Source: ChocPot-Mid sp043804925
Lineage (GTDB): Bacteria > Bacteroidota > Ignavibacteria > Kapaibacteriales > UBA2268
Length of the DNA stretch: 64,000 bases
Reading direction: 5' to 3'
Assembly (NCBI GenBank): GCA_043804925.1
Contig: JAZDIP010000007.1
Location: forward strand, 1-64,000
Part shown: piece after piece, positions 53,801 through 62,610 of the stretch
Position numbering within the stretch: the stretch's first letter is position 1
How the letters are laid out: the number at the start of each line of letters is the position of its first letter
Translations under genes and position numbers: made by a program
The notes under the pieces: model-generated
Seen by the model: only the letters and a program-made list of their open reading frames with translations
The model's database searches: none
What the model was told of the DNA's origin: nothing

Positions 53801-54453
53801 CCTCTCAACACCGGTTTATCAGGAGTTAATGCTCGGTTTCTGTGTTCTGCTACCAACTCATCGGTAACCATTTGTCTCATAATGTCGTCAGGTATCAACT
53901 CAATTTTGTTTACTTCATGTGATGTTCTGAAACCATCGAAGAAATGTATGAATGGCAATCTTGTTTCCAAGCTCGCTGTTTGAGCAATCAATCCAAAATC
54001 CATAACTTCCTGAACAGATGCAGCGGCAATCATAGCAAAACCTGTTGTCCGGGCAGCCATTACGTCCGAATGGTCGCCAAATATTGACAAGGCATGAGTT
54101 GCCAAAGTTCTTGCACTTATATTAAAAACTGATGGTGTCAGTTCTCCTGCGATTTTAAACATATTCGGTATCTTTAACAATAAACCTTGTGAAGCGGTGA
54201 AAGTAGTCGTTAATGCTCCTGCCTGAAGTGAACCGTGAACGGCACCTGCGGCTCCGCCTTCGCTTTGCATTTCACAAACTGTAGGGATAATACCCCAGAT
54301 ATTTTTAATTCCTTTAGCCGACCACTCATCTGCCCATTCACCCATATTCGATGACGGTGTTATTGGGTAGATGGCACATACTTCATTGACGCGGTAAGCC
54401 ACATAAGCCGCGGCTTCGTTTCCGTCAATTGTTGCATAAATCTTATTACTCAT
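50893..54453 (-). CDS. nifJ: Pyruvate:ferredoxin (flavodoxin) oxidoreductase
   Basis: The 1186-residue single-chain enzyme has the full order: N-terminal pyrimidine domain (YRVNEVCAIYPITPSSNMGE, about 20-39), gamma domain, a two-[4Fe-4S] domain (CIQCGKCMMICPHACI, CTGCGVCVEICPVKN, about 690-775), and the TPP-binding domain with GACAGCGETPYVKL (about 823) and IGGDGWAYDIGYGG (about 973). It oxidises pyruvate to acetyl-CoA and CO2 and reduces ferredoxin, supplying low-potential electrons that could also feed benzoyl-CoA reductase. GGAGAG precedes the ATG. Confidence 0.97.
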   Translation of the reverse strand: MSNKIYATIDGNEAAAYVAYRVNEVCAIYPITPSSNMGEWADEWSAKGIKNIWGIIPTVCEMQSEGGAAGAVHGSLQAGALTTTFTASQGLLLKIPNMFKIAGELTPSVFNISARTLATHALSIFGDHSDVMAARTTGFAMIAAASVQEVMDFGLIAQTASLETRLPFIHFFDGFRTSHEVNKIELIPDDIMRQMVTDELVAEHRNRALTPDKPVLRGTAQNPDVFFQNREAGNKFYIEAPDKIQKVMDKFASLTGRQYYLFQYEGHPEAERVVVLMASGAETTHELVDHLTAKGEKVGVLKVRVYRPFDVKRFMEALPATIKAIAILDRTKEPGAIGEPLYIDCVNALHEGLNEGYGKLKTMPRIVGGRYGLSSKEFTPAMIKAVFDNLKNEKPKNHFTIGINDDVTHTSLDFDESYSIEADNVVRGLFYGLGSDGTVGANKNSIKIIGENTDNYAQGYFVYDSRKAGTLTVSHLRFGPNPIRSIYLVSKANFIACHQTVFLEKYDMLVNLAEGGTFLVNAPFPKDEFWDHLPKTMQKQLIDKKARLYVIDAQKVAEDSGMGRRINTVMQVCFFAIAGVLPKDEAITEIKNSIIKTYGRKGDEVVKMNLQAVDNTLSNLHEIKIPEKVSSKFDIHPPVPHDSPEFVKNVIGEIIAFRGDDIPVSAFPVDGTWPTATTQYERRNIALEIPVWDDDICIQCGKCMMICPHACIRSKIYDEKHLNGAPDTFKHSEARDKEWKGLKYTIQVAPEDCTGCGVCVEICPVKNKTDLSKKALILTPQIPLRETETKNWEFFLGLPEYDRSKLILTKIQHQQMQRPLFEFSGACAGCGETPYVKLVSQLFGDRAIIANATGCSSIYGGNLPTAPYCQDENGRGPTWNNSLFEDNAEFGLGYRLAIDKQNEIAINLLPHFVKELGEGLVEQLIKADQKTEHGIAEQRARVQVLKEKLETINSPEAKRLLQVSDFLVQKSVWIIGGDGWAYDIGYGGLDHVIATGKNVNLLVLDTEVYSNTGGQASKSTPLSAIAKFATNGRPVEKKDLGLMAMAYGTVYVASVAIGAKDDHTLKAFLEAEAYEGPSIIIAYSHCIAHGIDMSTPLKHQKAAVDSGQWLLYRYNPNNLKVGKNPLSLDSKEPKLPVADYMNMETRFKVLFKTQPELAKENYIQAQINVNKRYQYYKYFADRKFGE

Positions 54454-54794
54454 TAATCTCTCCTAATATCAAAGTAGAAAAAAACATTTTCAATTAATTA
54501 ATTTTTAATAATATTTCAACAAATATTTGAAATAAACTACAAACTTAATAAAGATTGTTCTAAAAAAAGAATAAATCTCATTTCTGTAACACACAACCAA
54601 ACACAGAAAGACAGATGGAAAAAAAGACTGAATTATTGGAAAAGTGGAGAAGGGAAAAGGGAAAAGGGAAAAGGGAAAAAACTTTAAAAACTCCAAACTC
54701 AAAGCTCCCAACTCATAAAACTCTTTAAACTTAAACTGGCACATATTTTGATATATTCTAATTAAGAAATAATTTTTTTGAAATAGGTGATGTA
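54454..54794. other. Intergenic region with 7-bp-period repeats
   Basis: No convincing gene lies here. GGGAAAA repeated four times (about 54652-54680) passes into ACTCCAA / ACTCAAA / GCTCCCA / ACTCATA units (about 54688-54720). The minus-strand open frame through it is low-complexity (Phe/Pro/Leu-rich) and is judged spurious. The nifJ promoter must lie near 54460-54560. Confidence 0.55.
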
Positions 54795-54977
54795 ATGAAT
54801 AAGTTAGTATTGGTTTTCGTGTTATTAAAGCTCTCAAGCAATTTGATGCTTGGATTGTTCGACAGTGCGTTGGAACAAGTCGGGACTTTTTTACCTGAAA
54901 CAGTTATAGAAAATACTGAAAAACAGGATTTGGATACAACTCAAAGATATGCGAGAGTGTTATCAGTGGACAGATAG
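54795..54977 (+). CDS. Small ORF of uncertain status (60 aa)
   Basis: ATG 54795 is preceded by AGGTGATGTA. The product starts with a hydrophobic stretch (MNKLVLVFVLLKLSSNLMLG) and continues with protein-like sequence (FLPETVIENTEKQDLDTTQR). It stops 2 bp before the convergent ABC-F stop codon. It could be a small exported peptide or a remnant of a larger gene. I recognise no family. Confidence 0.3.
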   Translation: MNKLVLVFVLLKLSSNLMLGLFDSALEQVGTFLPETVIENTEKQDLDTTQRYARVLSVDR

Positions 54978-54979
54978 TA

Positions 54980-56944
54980 TTAGCTAAGCTCCTCCAATTC
55001 GGTATGGAGCTTAGTCCATTCTTGGAGCATGTTCGGTAGTTCCGCTTTAAGTTCATTATATTCCTTCTGCTTACTTAATAGCAAATCAACATTTGATGAA
55101 TTCTCTGGGTTAGAAAAAAAATCTTCAAGAATTTTCATTTTTGCTTCAAGTTCTTCGATTAAATTTTCAATCGAGGAAATTTGCTTATTTATCTTGTTTT
55201 CTTCTCTTTGAAGCCGCTTTCTTTCGTTACGTTCTATTTGATTTTGACTTTGTTTTGTTTCATCCTTCGGTTGGCTCAGGATGACTTTGTTTAATTTATC
55301 GCTTCTATCAGTTATATTCAATTCGTGCAAAGACTCTAATTTGTGTGTTTCGATGAAATCATATATATCTCCGGGATATTCCTTAATATTTTTATCAGCG
55401 AAATATACAGTTCTGGAAGTTAATCCATGAAGAAAATTTCTGTCGTGTGAAACCAATATCAATGAGCCGCTGTAGTTCAGCAAAGCATTTTTCAATACAT
55501 CTTTTGCTGTCATATCCAAATGATTTGTCGGCTCATCCAATATCAGAAGATTTGTTTCTTTCAATAAAAGCCGGGCTATTGCCAGACGGGATTTTTCGCC
55601 GCCGGAAAGAACTTTAACCTTTTTATATACCGAATCACCGCTAAACAGAAATGCACCGAGTAAACTCCTGATTCTGCTTCGCATATCACCGGTAGCAACA
55701 CGGTCAATTATATCAAATACTGTTGAGTTGGCGTCGAGGAGTTCTGCCTGGTGTTGGGCATAGTATCCCAAAAGAACATTTGTACCAATTTTCAGATGAC
55801 CGTCAAAATCAGCTATATCATTTGCTATAATTCTCGAAAGTGTTGTTTTTCCTTCGCCGTTTTTCCCGACAAACGCAATTTTTTCACCCATTTCCATTGC
55901 GAAGTTTATATCATCGAGTACTATTTTACTATCATACTTTTTTGTGAGATGAGAGCATTCTGCAACGATTCTTCCGCTTCTTGGTGCCGGTGGGAAGCGG
56001 AATTTGATTGAACTTTTATCGTCGTCTTCTACCTCAATTCTGTCCATTTTTTCGAGCATTTTAACTCTCGACTGAACTCTGGAAGATAGTGTCGCTTTGT
56101 AGCGGAACCTTTCTATAAATCTTTCTGTTTGAGCTATTTGCCTCTGTTGATTGTCGAAGGCATTTTGATGTTGTTTTTTGATTTCTATTCTATGGGTAAT
56201 AAATTGAGTATATGGTAAATTAAAATCATATATTTTTCCCAAAGAAATCTCTATCGTCCGGATTGTTACGGCATCTAAAAAATTCCTGTCGTGCGATACC
56301 AAAACCACAATACCTTTATATGTTTTAAGGAAAGTTTCAAGCCATTGGATACTTTCGATATCCAAATGATTTGTGGGTTCATCGAGTAATATACAATCCG
56401 GTTTTTGGAGTAGGATTTTTGCCAGTTCGACACGCATTTGCCAGCCGCCGCTGAATTCGTTCATTGGTCTTCGGAATTCGTTCCGGGAAAATCCAAGACC
56501 GGTTAAAATTTGCTCAATCTGTGCTTCTACGGATGCTCCACCGAGAATTTCGAACTTTTCATTTGCTTCCGATAAATCCTGAATTAACCTTAAATACTCT
56601 TTGGTTTCGTAATCTTTCCTTGTTGTAATTTCATTTTCAAGAAATTGAATTCCTGCTTTAAGTTCTTTAATTTCGGTTAGTGAATTATATGTTTCTTCAA
56701 AGACCGACTTTGTTGATTCACTTCTTCCTTCCTGAGGTAAATATCCTATTTTAAAATGATTAGGAATACTGACAGTTCCTTCTTCGGCTTGTTGCAGTCC
56801 GTTAATTATTTTCAATAATGTTGATTTACCTGAGCCGTTGCGACCTATCAGACCTATTTTATCATCGGGACGGATGACCAGAGTAACATTATCGAATAAA
56901 TATTTACCGGCAAAATGTATTGATAAATTTGATATTTGAATCAT
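54980..56944 (-). CDS. ABC-F family ATPase (Uup/EttA-type translation factor)
   Basis: The 654-residue protein has two ATP-binding cassettes and no membrane domain: Walker A GLIGRNGSGKSTLL (about 32) and AFVGKNGEGKTTL (about 355), signatures FSGGWQMRVELAK and LSGGEKSRLAIAR, and Walker B LLDEPTNHLD / ILDEPTNHLD. A long linker lies between the cassettes, and a C-terminal coiled coil (about 575-650) is Uup-like. ABC-F proteins act on ribosomes or branched DNA. The linker before the coiled coil (VILSQPKDETKQ, about 550-561) is encoded by a dispersed intergenic-type repeat, read in frame. Confidence 0.93.
   Translation of the reverse strand: MIQISNLSIHFAGKYLFDNVTLVIRPDDKIGLIGRNGSGKSTLLKIINGLQQAEEGTVSIPNHFKIGYLPQEGRSESTKSVFEETYNSLTEIKELKAGIQFLENEITTRKDYETKEYLRLIQDLSEANEKFEILGGASVEAQIEQILTGLGFSRNEFRRPMNEFSGGWQMRVELAKILLQKPDCILLDEPTNHLDIESIQWLETFLKTYKGIVVLVSHDRNFLDAVTIRTIEISLGKIYDFNLPYTQFITHRIEIKKQHQNAFDNQQRQIAQTERFIERFRYKATLSSRVQSRVKMLEKMDRIEVEDDDKSSIKFRFPPAPRSGRIVAECSHLTKKYDSKIVLDDINFAMEMGEKIAFVGKNGEGKTTLSRIIANDIADFDGHLKIGTNVLLGYYAQHQAELLDANSTVFDIIDRVATGDMRSRIRSLLGAFLFSGDSVYKKVKVLSGGEKSRLAIARLLLKETNLLILDEPTNHLDMTAKDVLKNALLNYSGSLILVSHDRNFLHGLTSRTVYFADKNIKEYPGDIYDFIETHKLESLHELNITDRSDKLNKVILSQPKDETKQSQNQIERNERKRLQREENKINKQISSIENLIEELEAKMKILEDFFSNPENSSNVDLLLSKQKEYNELKAELPNMLQEWTKLHTELEELS
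55260..55285. repeat. Dispersed TCATCCTTCG...CTCAGGATGA repeat inside the ABC-F gene
   Basis: TCATCCTTCGGTTGGCTCAGGATGAC matches the palindromic repeat seen at 57368-57409 and, with the other inner sequence, at 40091. Here it lies in the coding sequence and is translated as VILSQPKDE. Confidence 0.7.
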
Positions 56945-57299
56945 TGTTATTATTATTAACTTAAAAAAGCAAAATTAAGGAAAAGGATATAATCTGATTT
57001 TATTTTAATTCAAAGCAGACAGCAGACGGGAGAAGGGAGAATGGAAAAAGTCTGAACCGGTGATTGAAGCTGATTAAACTGATTTCGCTGAATTTTTTCT
57101 TTATCCCGAAGAAATTATATATTAAAAAATACTCAATAAATATGTTATCCCTGCCGGGATAAAATCATTTGGCTTACCGAGTGTTACTGATATGTAATCC
57201 CTCCGGGATAAAAATACAAAATAATAATATAAATCAATATCACCTAACTTACAAAACACCACCAAAAAAACCTAATCGAAAATCTTTTCAATAATTGTG
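56945..57299. repeat. Intergenic repeats between maeB and the ABC-F gene
   Basis: This stretch is gene-free. It holds AGCAGAC x2 / GGGAGAA x2 with a 7-bp period (57017-57044) and two copies of the TAATCCCTCCGGGATAA family (GTTATCCCTGCCGGGATAA at 57144-57162 and TAATCCCTCCGGGATAA at 57195-57211, the latter preceded by GTTACTGATATG). These match the pair at 32611-32677. Confidence 0.7.
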
Positions 57300-57339
57300 T
57301 AAAAAAAACCTGCTCATGGAACAAATCTTCGAGCAGGTT
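57300..57339 (-). terminator. Rho-independent terminator of maeB
   Basis: AACCTGCTC (57307-57315) and GAGCAGGTT (57331-57339) form a 9-bp stem with a 15-nt loop. Read on the minus strand, the stem is followed by a run of T (complement of A at 57300-57306), as expected for a terminator after maeB, which is transcribed towards it. Confidence 0.8.
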
Positions 57340-57367
57340 AAATATTCAAATAAAAATTCTGATACGC

Positions 57368-57409
57368 TCATCCTTCGACGGGATCATCCTTCGACAGACT
57401 CAGGATGAC
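57368..57409. repeat. TCATCCTTCGAC...CTCAGGATGA dispersed repeat
   Basis: One and a half copies of TCATCCTTCGAC sit directly after the maeB stop, the second completed by AGACTCAGGATGACC. It is the same family as at 40091 and 55260. Confidence 0.75.
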
Positions 57410-57413
57410 CTCG

Positions 57414-59681
57414 TTATTTTATTTTCTCTTTATTTTGTGCATCAACTACGGCAATTGCTGCCATATTGATAATTTCACTTACATCATCACCCATTTGCAA
57501 AACGTGAACTGATTTATTGAAACCCTGCAGAACCGGACCAATAGTATGAGCACCACCGATTCTTGACATTAGCTTATACGCAGCATTTCCTGCAGTAAGA
57601 TTGGGGAAAATTAAAACATTAGCTCCGCCTTTAAGAGAACTGAATGTATAGGTCTTTTCGATTATCTCGGGAACGACAGCAGTGTCTGCCTGCATTTCAC
57701 CGTCAACCATCAAATCAGGTTGTTTTTCACGTATTAATCTAAGTGCTTCCTGCATCTTTGCACTTTCTTCACCTTTTGCAGAACCGAAATTGCTATGTGA
57801 AATCAATGCAACTCTGGGAGTAATCTCAAAGTTTTTCACAAATTCAGCAGTTTCTAAAGTAATATCCATTAAATCCTTAGCACTCGGATTAATATTAACC
57901 GTAGTATCGGCAAAGAAATATGTACCTTTCTTAGTTGATAAAATATATAAACCTGAAATTTTATCAAATCTTTTATCCTTACCGATTATCTCGATTGCAG
58001 GTTTCAAAGTATCGGGATAATGAGCAACTAAACCTGAAATCATAGCATCGGCATCTTTCATGTGTACCATCATGGCACCGAAGTAGTTAGCACGGGTGTA
58101 CATTCTTTTTTCAGCTTCTTTAAGCGTAATGCCTTTTCTATGCCTGATTTTGTGAAATTCGTTAATATATTTATCAATATTTTTAAAATTTTTAGGATTG
58201 ATAATCTTGATTCCGTCAATATCGTATCTATTATCTTCGGCAGTCTTTCTAATAATATCTTCATTACCAATCAGGATTGGTGATGCGATTTTTTCGTCAA
58301 GACAAAGTTGTGCCGCTTTAATAATTTTTGGTTCAGTTCCTTCGCAAAATACAACCCTTTTTGGTTTAGAACGGGCTTTTTGATAAATTTTAGTCATTAT
58401 TCTGTCGGTTCTACCCATTCTGACATTTAGGTTTTGAATGTATTCGTCAAAATTGCTAATAGGTGTTCTGGCAACACCGGTGTCCATAGCAGCTTTGGCT
58501 ACTGCAGGTGCAACCCATGTCAAAACTCTTGGGTCGAAAGGTTTAGGGATAATGTAATCCCTTCCGAAACTCATTTCTTCGACTCCGTACGCTTTCTTAA
58601 CGCTATCAAGAACGGGTTCTTTGGCTAATCTTGCAAGGGCGTACGAAGCTGCTTGTTTCATCTCTTCATTTATAGCCATTGCATGTACGTCTAAAGCACC
58701 TCTAAAAATAAAGGGGAATCCTAAAACATTATTCACCTGATTGGGATAATCCGAACGACCTGTAGCCATAATAAGGTCTTCCCGGGCTTCTTTTGCATCT
58801 TCATAGGTGATTTCAGGGTCAGGATTAGCCATAGCAAAAATAATAGGATTGTCAGCCATGGAACGCACCATATCCTTTGAAACGCAATTTGCTTGTGATA
58901 GTCCGAAAAAGACATCTGCTCCAACCAATGCTTCTTCTAAAGTTCTCAAATTGGTTTCAATTGCAAACTCTTCTTTGAATTCGTTCATACCCTTGGTTCT
59001 GCCTTTGTAAATCACACCCTTAGAATCGCAAAGGATAACATTTTCTTTCTTTAAACCAAGACTTATATGGAATTTCGAACAAGCGATACCTGATGCACCT
59101 GCTCCATTATAGACTACTTTCAAATCTTCAAGCTTTTTGTTAACTAATTCGGCAGCATTTAATAAAGCCGCACCGCTGATTATTGCAGTTCCATGCTGGT
59201 CATCATGAAAAACCGGTATTTTCAATTTTTTCTTTAAAGCATCTTCGATATAAAAGCATTCAGGTCCTTTAATATCTTCAAGGTTAATCCCACCAAAAGT
59301 TGGTTCCAAAATCTCACAAGTCCGGATAATTTCATCATTATCTTTTGAATTTAATTCAAGGTCAAAAACATCGATATCTGCAAATGTTTTAAATAAAACT
59401 CCTTTGCCTTCCATTACCGGTTTACCTGCGGCAGGTCCTATGTCACCTAATCCTAAAACAGCTGTTCCATTGGAAATTACAGCAACAAGATTTCCCTTTG
59501 CCGTATATTCGAAAACATTTAATTCGTCATCAAATATTTCCATACAAGGAACAGCAACTCCTGGTGTATAAGCTAATGACAAGTCTCTTTGTGTAATACA
59601 TGGTTTTGTTGTAATTACTTCGATTTTACCCTTTCTACCCATACTGTGGTATTCAAGGGCATCTTCTTTCCTGATTTTCAT
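57414..59681 (-). CDS. maeB: NADP-dependent malic enzyme (MaeB) with phosphotransacetylase-like domain
   Basis: The 755-residue protein has an N-terminal malic enzyme (residues about 1-425: SLAYTPGVAVPCMEI, FHDDQHGTAIISGAALLNAA, VYNGAGASGIACSKFHI, FAMANPDPEITYEDA) and a C-terminal phosphate-acetyltransferase-like domain (from about 430: VVFCEGTEPKIIKAAQLCLD, ending SRIGGAHTIGPVLQG). It decarboxylates malate to pyruvate; the C-terminal domain is regulatory in known MaeB enzymes and binds acetyl-CoA. The length is normal. It supplies pyruvate/NADPH near nifJ, which uses pyruvate. Confidence 0.95.
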   Translation of the reverse strand: MKIRKEDALEYHSMGRKGKIEVITTKPCITQRDLSLAYTPGVAVPCMEIFDDELNVFEYTAKGNLVAVISNGTAVLGLGDIGPAAGKPVMEGKGVLFKTFADIDVFDLELNSKDNDEIIRTCEILEPTFGGINLEDIKGPECFYIEDALKKKLKIPVFHDDQHGTAIISGAALLNAAELVNKKLEDLKVVYNGAGASGIACSKFHISLGLKKENVILCDSKGVIYKGRTKGMNEFKEEFAIETNLRTLEEALVGADVFFGLSQANCVSKDMVRSMADNPIIFAMANPDPEITYEDAKEAREDLIMATGRSDYPNQVNNVLGFPFIFRGALDVHAMAINEEMKQAASYALARLAKEPVLDSVKKAYGVEEMSFGRDYIIPKPFDPRVLTWVAPAVAKAAMDTGVARTPISNFDEYIQNLNVRMGRTDRIMTKIYQKARSKPKRVVFCEGTEPKIIKAAQLCLDEKIASPILIGNEDIIRKTAEDNRYDIDGIKIINPKNFKNIDKYINEFHKIRHRKGITLKEAEKRMYTRANYFGAMMVHMKDADAMISGLVAHYPDTLKPAIEIIGKDKRFDKISGLYILSTKKGTYFFADTTVNINPSAKDLMDITLETAEFVKNFEITPRVALISHSNFGSAKGEESAKMQEALRLIREKQPDLMVDGEMQADTAVVPEIIEKTYTFSSLKGGANVLIFPNLTAGNAAYKLMSRIGGAHTIGPVLQGFNKSVHVLQMGDDVSEIINMAAIAVVDAQNKEKIK

Positions 59682-59745
59682 TTAAATTAAACTCCTATTT
59701 ATAATAACAATAGTTCAAATTCCATTTTAATATTTCTAAAATACG

Positions 59746-59772
59746 AAAAGCTCCCGTCAAGGAGCTTGTTTG
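59746..59772 (-). terminator. Probable terminator downstream of rpmG
   Basis: AAGCTCC (59748-59754) and GGAGCTT (59761-59767) form a 7-bp stem with a 6-nt loop. On the minus strand it is followed by TTCGTATTTT. It lies between the rpmG stop and the maeB start, so it should end rpmG transcripts. The T-run is weak. Confidence 0.55.
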
Positions 59773-59789
59773 TACCCGGTTAAATTCTT

Positions 59790-59969
59790 CTATTTTACTT
59801 CTTTATGAATTGTATGCCTTCTTAAAAAAGGATTATACTTTTTAAGCTCCAACCTTTCGGATGTATTCATCTTATTCTTTTTTGTCGTATATCTCGAAGT
59901 GGGTTTTCCCTCCTTCTTCGCTTCAGTACATTCCAATGTTACCGTAATTCTCTGTTCTTTCTTAGCCAT
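59790..59969 (-). CDS. rpmG: 50S ribosomal protein L33
   Basis: A 59-residue basic protein: MAKKEQRITVTLECTEAKKE at the start, then GKPTSRYTTKKNKMNTSERL, LELKKYNPFLRRHTIHKEVK and TAG at 59790-59792. The sequence matches L33 throughout (TSRYTTKKN, LKKYNPFLRRHT). It has one Cys in place of the zinc-binding CxxC pairs (C- form). It is short but unmistakable, and lies upstream of maeB on the same strand. Confidence 0.97.
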   Translation of the reverse strand: MAKKEQRITVTLECTEAKKEGKPTSRYTTKKNKMNTSERLELKKYNPFLRRHTIHKEVK

Positions 59970-60099
59970 TATTTAATCTCCATTAAAATCAAATTATTAA
60001 GATTACAAAATTAACTAATCTATCTCTCTCCACAAAACTTTTTTCTATATATTATTAGATATTCTAAATGCCTAATTCCTTAAAATCCTAGTTTCCTAA

Positions 60100-62610
60100 T
60101 CATCTGTAGATAAGTATTGTTCCTAAATTATACAAATCATTGCCTGTCTTCAATTGCATCAGATATGTACCGCTATTAATATCGCCTGTGTATAATTTAT
60201 GATTTTTTTCGTATTGCATTAATTCAAGCTCTTTGATTCTAATCCCTAAAGGATTAATGAAAGATAATTTCGCCGTTGTATAAAACAAGTTTTCCGAGAA
60301 GTCTATTGATATATAATCATTCGCTGGATTCGGATAGATTTTTATTAATCCACTCGACAAAATATCCTCAATTAAATTGCAATCTGTAACCTCAACATCA
60401 CAACGGTATGTGAACTGACACCTGTCATCTACAATGATTAATAAATGATATGTTGTTGATGTATCCGGGTCAACTGCTATCAATCCATGGTCAAACTCAT
60501 AAACTATACCATCTTTCGGACTCCAAATATATTCTATTTCCATTCCCTTAAAAGTTTCCTCGAAATCATAGCCCGGTCCAATAACTATCGGATTTCCACT
60601 TATTACCCGTCTGCTTTCTACTGAAATAAAATCAACATCAGGTGCTACTACCCAAATATCTTTTTCAGCCCAACATCCTTTTGACCATGCAAATATCGTG
60701 AATACCATTGACCTTTCTACCACAACAGCTTCGTCAATTTCAAAACGAACACCATCCTCACTCACCAGATAAACACTATCAATTGGTGGAGTCAACGCCA
60801 TAATTTCAAAAAAGGGCTGGAACAGTATTTCATCCCCGGCTCTGCAAGCATAAATAGTATCACTGCCAAAGATTTGTGGCTTGCAGTTCAGAATTGCTGC
60901 AATGGTAATTATCTTTTCCCCACATTCATCTTTTATTATTAGGTCCGTATAAAAATTTCCATCTCTTAAGCCGTTGGAATTAAAACTTACTTCTATTGGT
61001 GCATATTCCAGGACATCCAAATTAAACAAACTTTCGTTCAGCATATCAAACCGGGCTTCCCCGTTTAAAGTTGCTTCTATATAAGAAGGTATTGATGAGT
61101 AATTCCTTACATAAATTATAGTATCGACCGTTGCATCTTGAGGTATATCTTCAAAATAAACGGTGTCTGAAGTTAATCCCTCAACTACATGCTTTATCTC
61201 TTGATATTCAGACCTCAATTCAATTGTAATACTACTGTCCACATCTGCATTTATTGCATCAGAATATAATTTCAACTGGGCTGACAATGCTCCCGTCTGA
61301 ACAGGCCTATATGACCAAACAGCTAAATTCTTCGATTCGTTCGGTTTTAACGTAAACGGAAGCTGTGTCGGATTCATATAGAATTTATCCGCATCTGCTC
61401 CTGTTATCTCATGTCTTGTTACGTGCAGGTCTGCAAAACCGTCATTTGTAACCGTAATAAAATCGCTTCTCTCGTTTTTGCAAAGTTCCCTGTTAAAATT
61501 CAATACGTCTATTGTCTGTATCTCTGCATAAAAATGACTTAAATTTGTTGTAGAATTATAAAAATACGGTCTTGCCGCCGGTCCTATATATATCTTTTGC
61601 TTTGCAGTATCGGTTAATGTATTATAAACCAATATCGTATCCTGATAAAAGCAGGTTACCAATATATCAAATCCATTTATTAAGACACCTGTTGGGTCAC
61701 GGAAAGGCGGCGTTTGCATTGCCAAATATTTTGAAAGATTAATATTGTCTGTAATATTGCCTAAAGTATCCATTTCGGTTATATAATCCTCCAGTGAGTT
61801 TGCTATATATAATCTTTCATTATAAGGATTATAAGTCAATCCACGTGCAGTTTTCCCAACAGATATTGTGTCCATTACCAAATCAGTAGAAGGGGAGAGC
61901 TTGTATATTTGTTTATCGTTGTATAGAGTATTATAAACAGAGCCGCTTGGAAGAGATGTAATTCCATAGCTCATTTTTATATCGTAGCACTTTTGTTCAC
62001 CGGTACTCAGATTATATTTCAAAGTCTTATTTTCATTCTTTGAAACAGACCATAAGTGCTCATTTATTGTGATTCCTCCGTATCCGCCGCCACAGGCACC
62101 GGTTATCGAATCAATAATTTCATAAGTTGTTCCATCAATTACATAAAAGAAATCAGGTACCCATGTACTACCAACAATTATTTTTTTATCAGTTGTAACA
62201 GAAATATGCCGTGTATCTCCAAATTTTGGTAAATGTATGAATTTTACAACTGCTTCATCCATTGGTCCTGTAGATGTCCATGGTATAATGTTACCCAATC
62301 CGGTGCTTGTCAGTATATCATCACCTTTTTTATAATGTAAAATGGTAACAGCACCAAGTTTGCGATGTCCAAAAATCACATCTCCATTATAATTAATCGC
62401 ATATCGGCTGGGACTTGCGGAATCCCTCAAACTTGGGGGAGCCGTCAAATATTCACCAAGTACTTTGTAAGAAGAATCATGAACCGCAACAACCGTTCCT
62501 TTGCCGGATGCAGGTATCCAGATTACTTTGTTGATATTATAAGATTGTAAATTATTGCCGGAACCCAGCAATATCACTAAAATAGCTATTGAGGTAATTA
62601 TTCTTTTCAT
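60100..62610 (-). CDS. T9SS-exported protein with beta-propeller-like and Ig-like regions
   Basis: The 836-residue protein has an N-terminal signal peptide (MKRIITSIAILVILLGSG). An N-terminal region (about 30-330) has YVTN/WD-like repeats (LKYNLSTGEQKC, RGLTYNPYNERLYIANSLED). Ig-like modules of choice-of-anchor-D style (about 370-580) follow. The C-terminal type IX sorting domain starts at IKIYPNPANDYISIDFSE (about 755-772) and ends GTYLMQLKTGNDLYNLGTIL. It is probably surface-anchored or secreted. The substrate is unknown. Confidence 0.85.
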   Translation of the reverse strand: MKRIITSIAILVILLGSGNNLQSYNINKVIWIPASGKGTVVAVHDSSYKVLGEYLTAPPSLRDSASPSRYAINYNGDVIFGHRKLGAVTILHYKKGDDILTSTGLGNIIPWTSTGPMDEAVVKFIHLPKFGDTRHISVTTDKKIIVGSTWVPDFFYVIDGTTYEIIDSITGACGGGYGGITINEHLWSVSKNENKTLKYNLSTGEQKCYDIKMSYGITSLPSGSVYNTLYNDKQIYKLSPSTDLVMDTISVGKTARGLTYNPYNERLYIANSLEDYITEMDTLGNITDNINLSKYLAMQTPPFRDPTGVLINGFDILVTCFYQDTILVYNTLTDTAKQKIYIGPAARPYFYNSTTNLSHFYAEIQTIDVLNFNRELCKNERSDFITVTNDGFADLHVTRHEITGADADKFYMNPTQLPFTLKPNESKNLAVWSYRPVQTGALSAQLKLYSDAINADVDSSITIELRSEYQEIKHVVEGLTSDTVYFEDIPQDATVDTIIYVRNYSSIPSYIEATLNGEARFDMLNESLFNLDVLEYAPIEVSFNSNGLRDGNFYTDLIIKDECGEKIITIAAILNCKPQIFGSDTIYACRAGDEILFQPFFEIMALTPPIDSVYLVSEDGVRFEIDEAVVVERSMVFTIFAWSKGCWAEKDIWVVAPDVDFISVESRRVISGNPIVIGPGYDFEETFKGMEIEYIWSPKDGIVYEFDHGLIAVDPDTSTTYHLLIIVDDRCQFTYRCDVEVTDCNLIEDILSSGLIKIYPNPANDYISIDFSENLFYTTAKLSFINPLGIRIKELELMQYEKNHKLYTGDINSGTYLMQLKTGNDLYNLGTILIYR

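Noticed and set aside
54505..54837. Minus-strand 110-codon frame upstream of nifJ
   Set aside because: It is a low-complexity Phe/Pro/Leu product of the GGGAAAA repeat and AT-rich spacer, with no homology pattern.
9917..57045. Heptamer repeats as CRISPR arrays
   Set aside because: The period is 7 bp without spacers and no cas genes are present.
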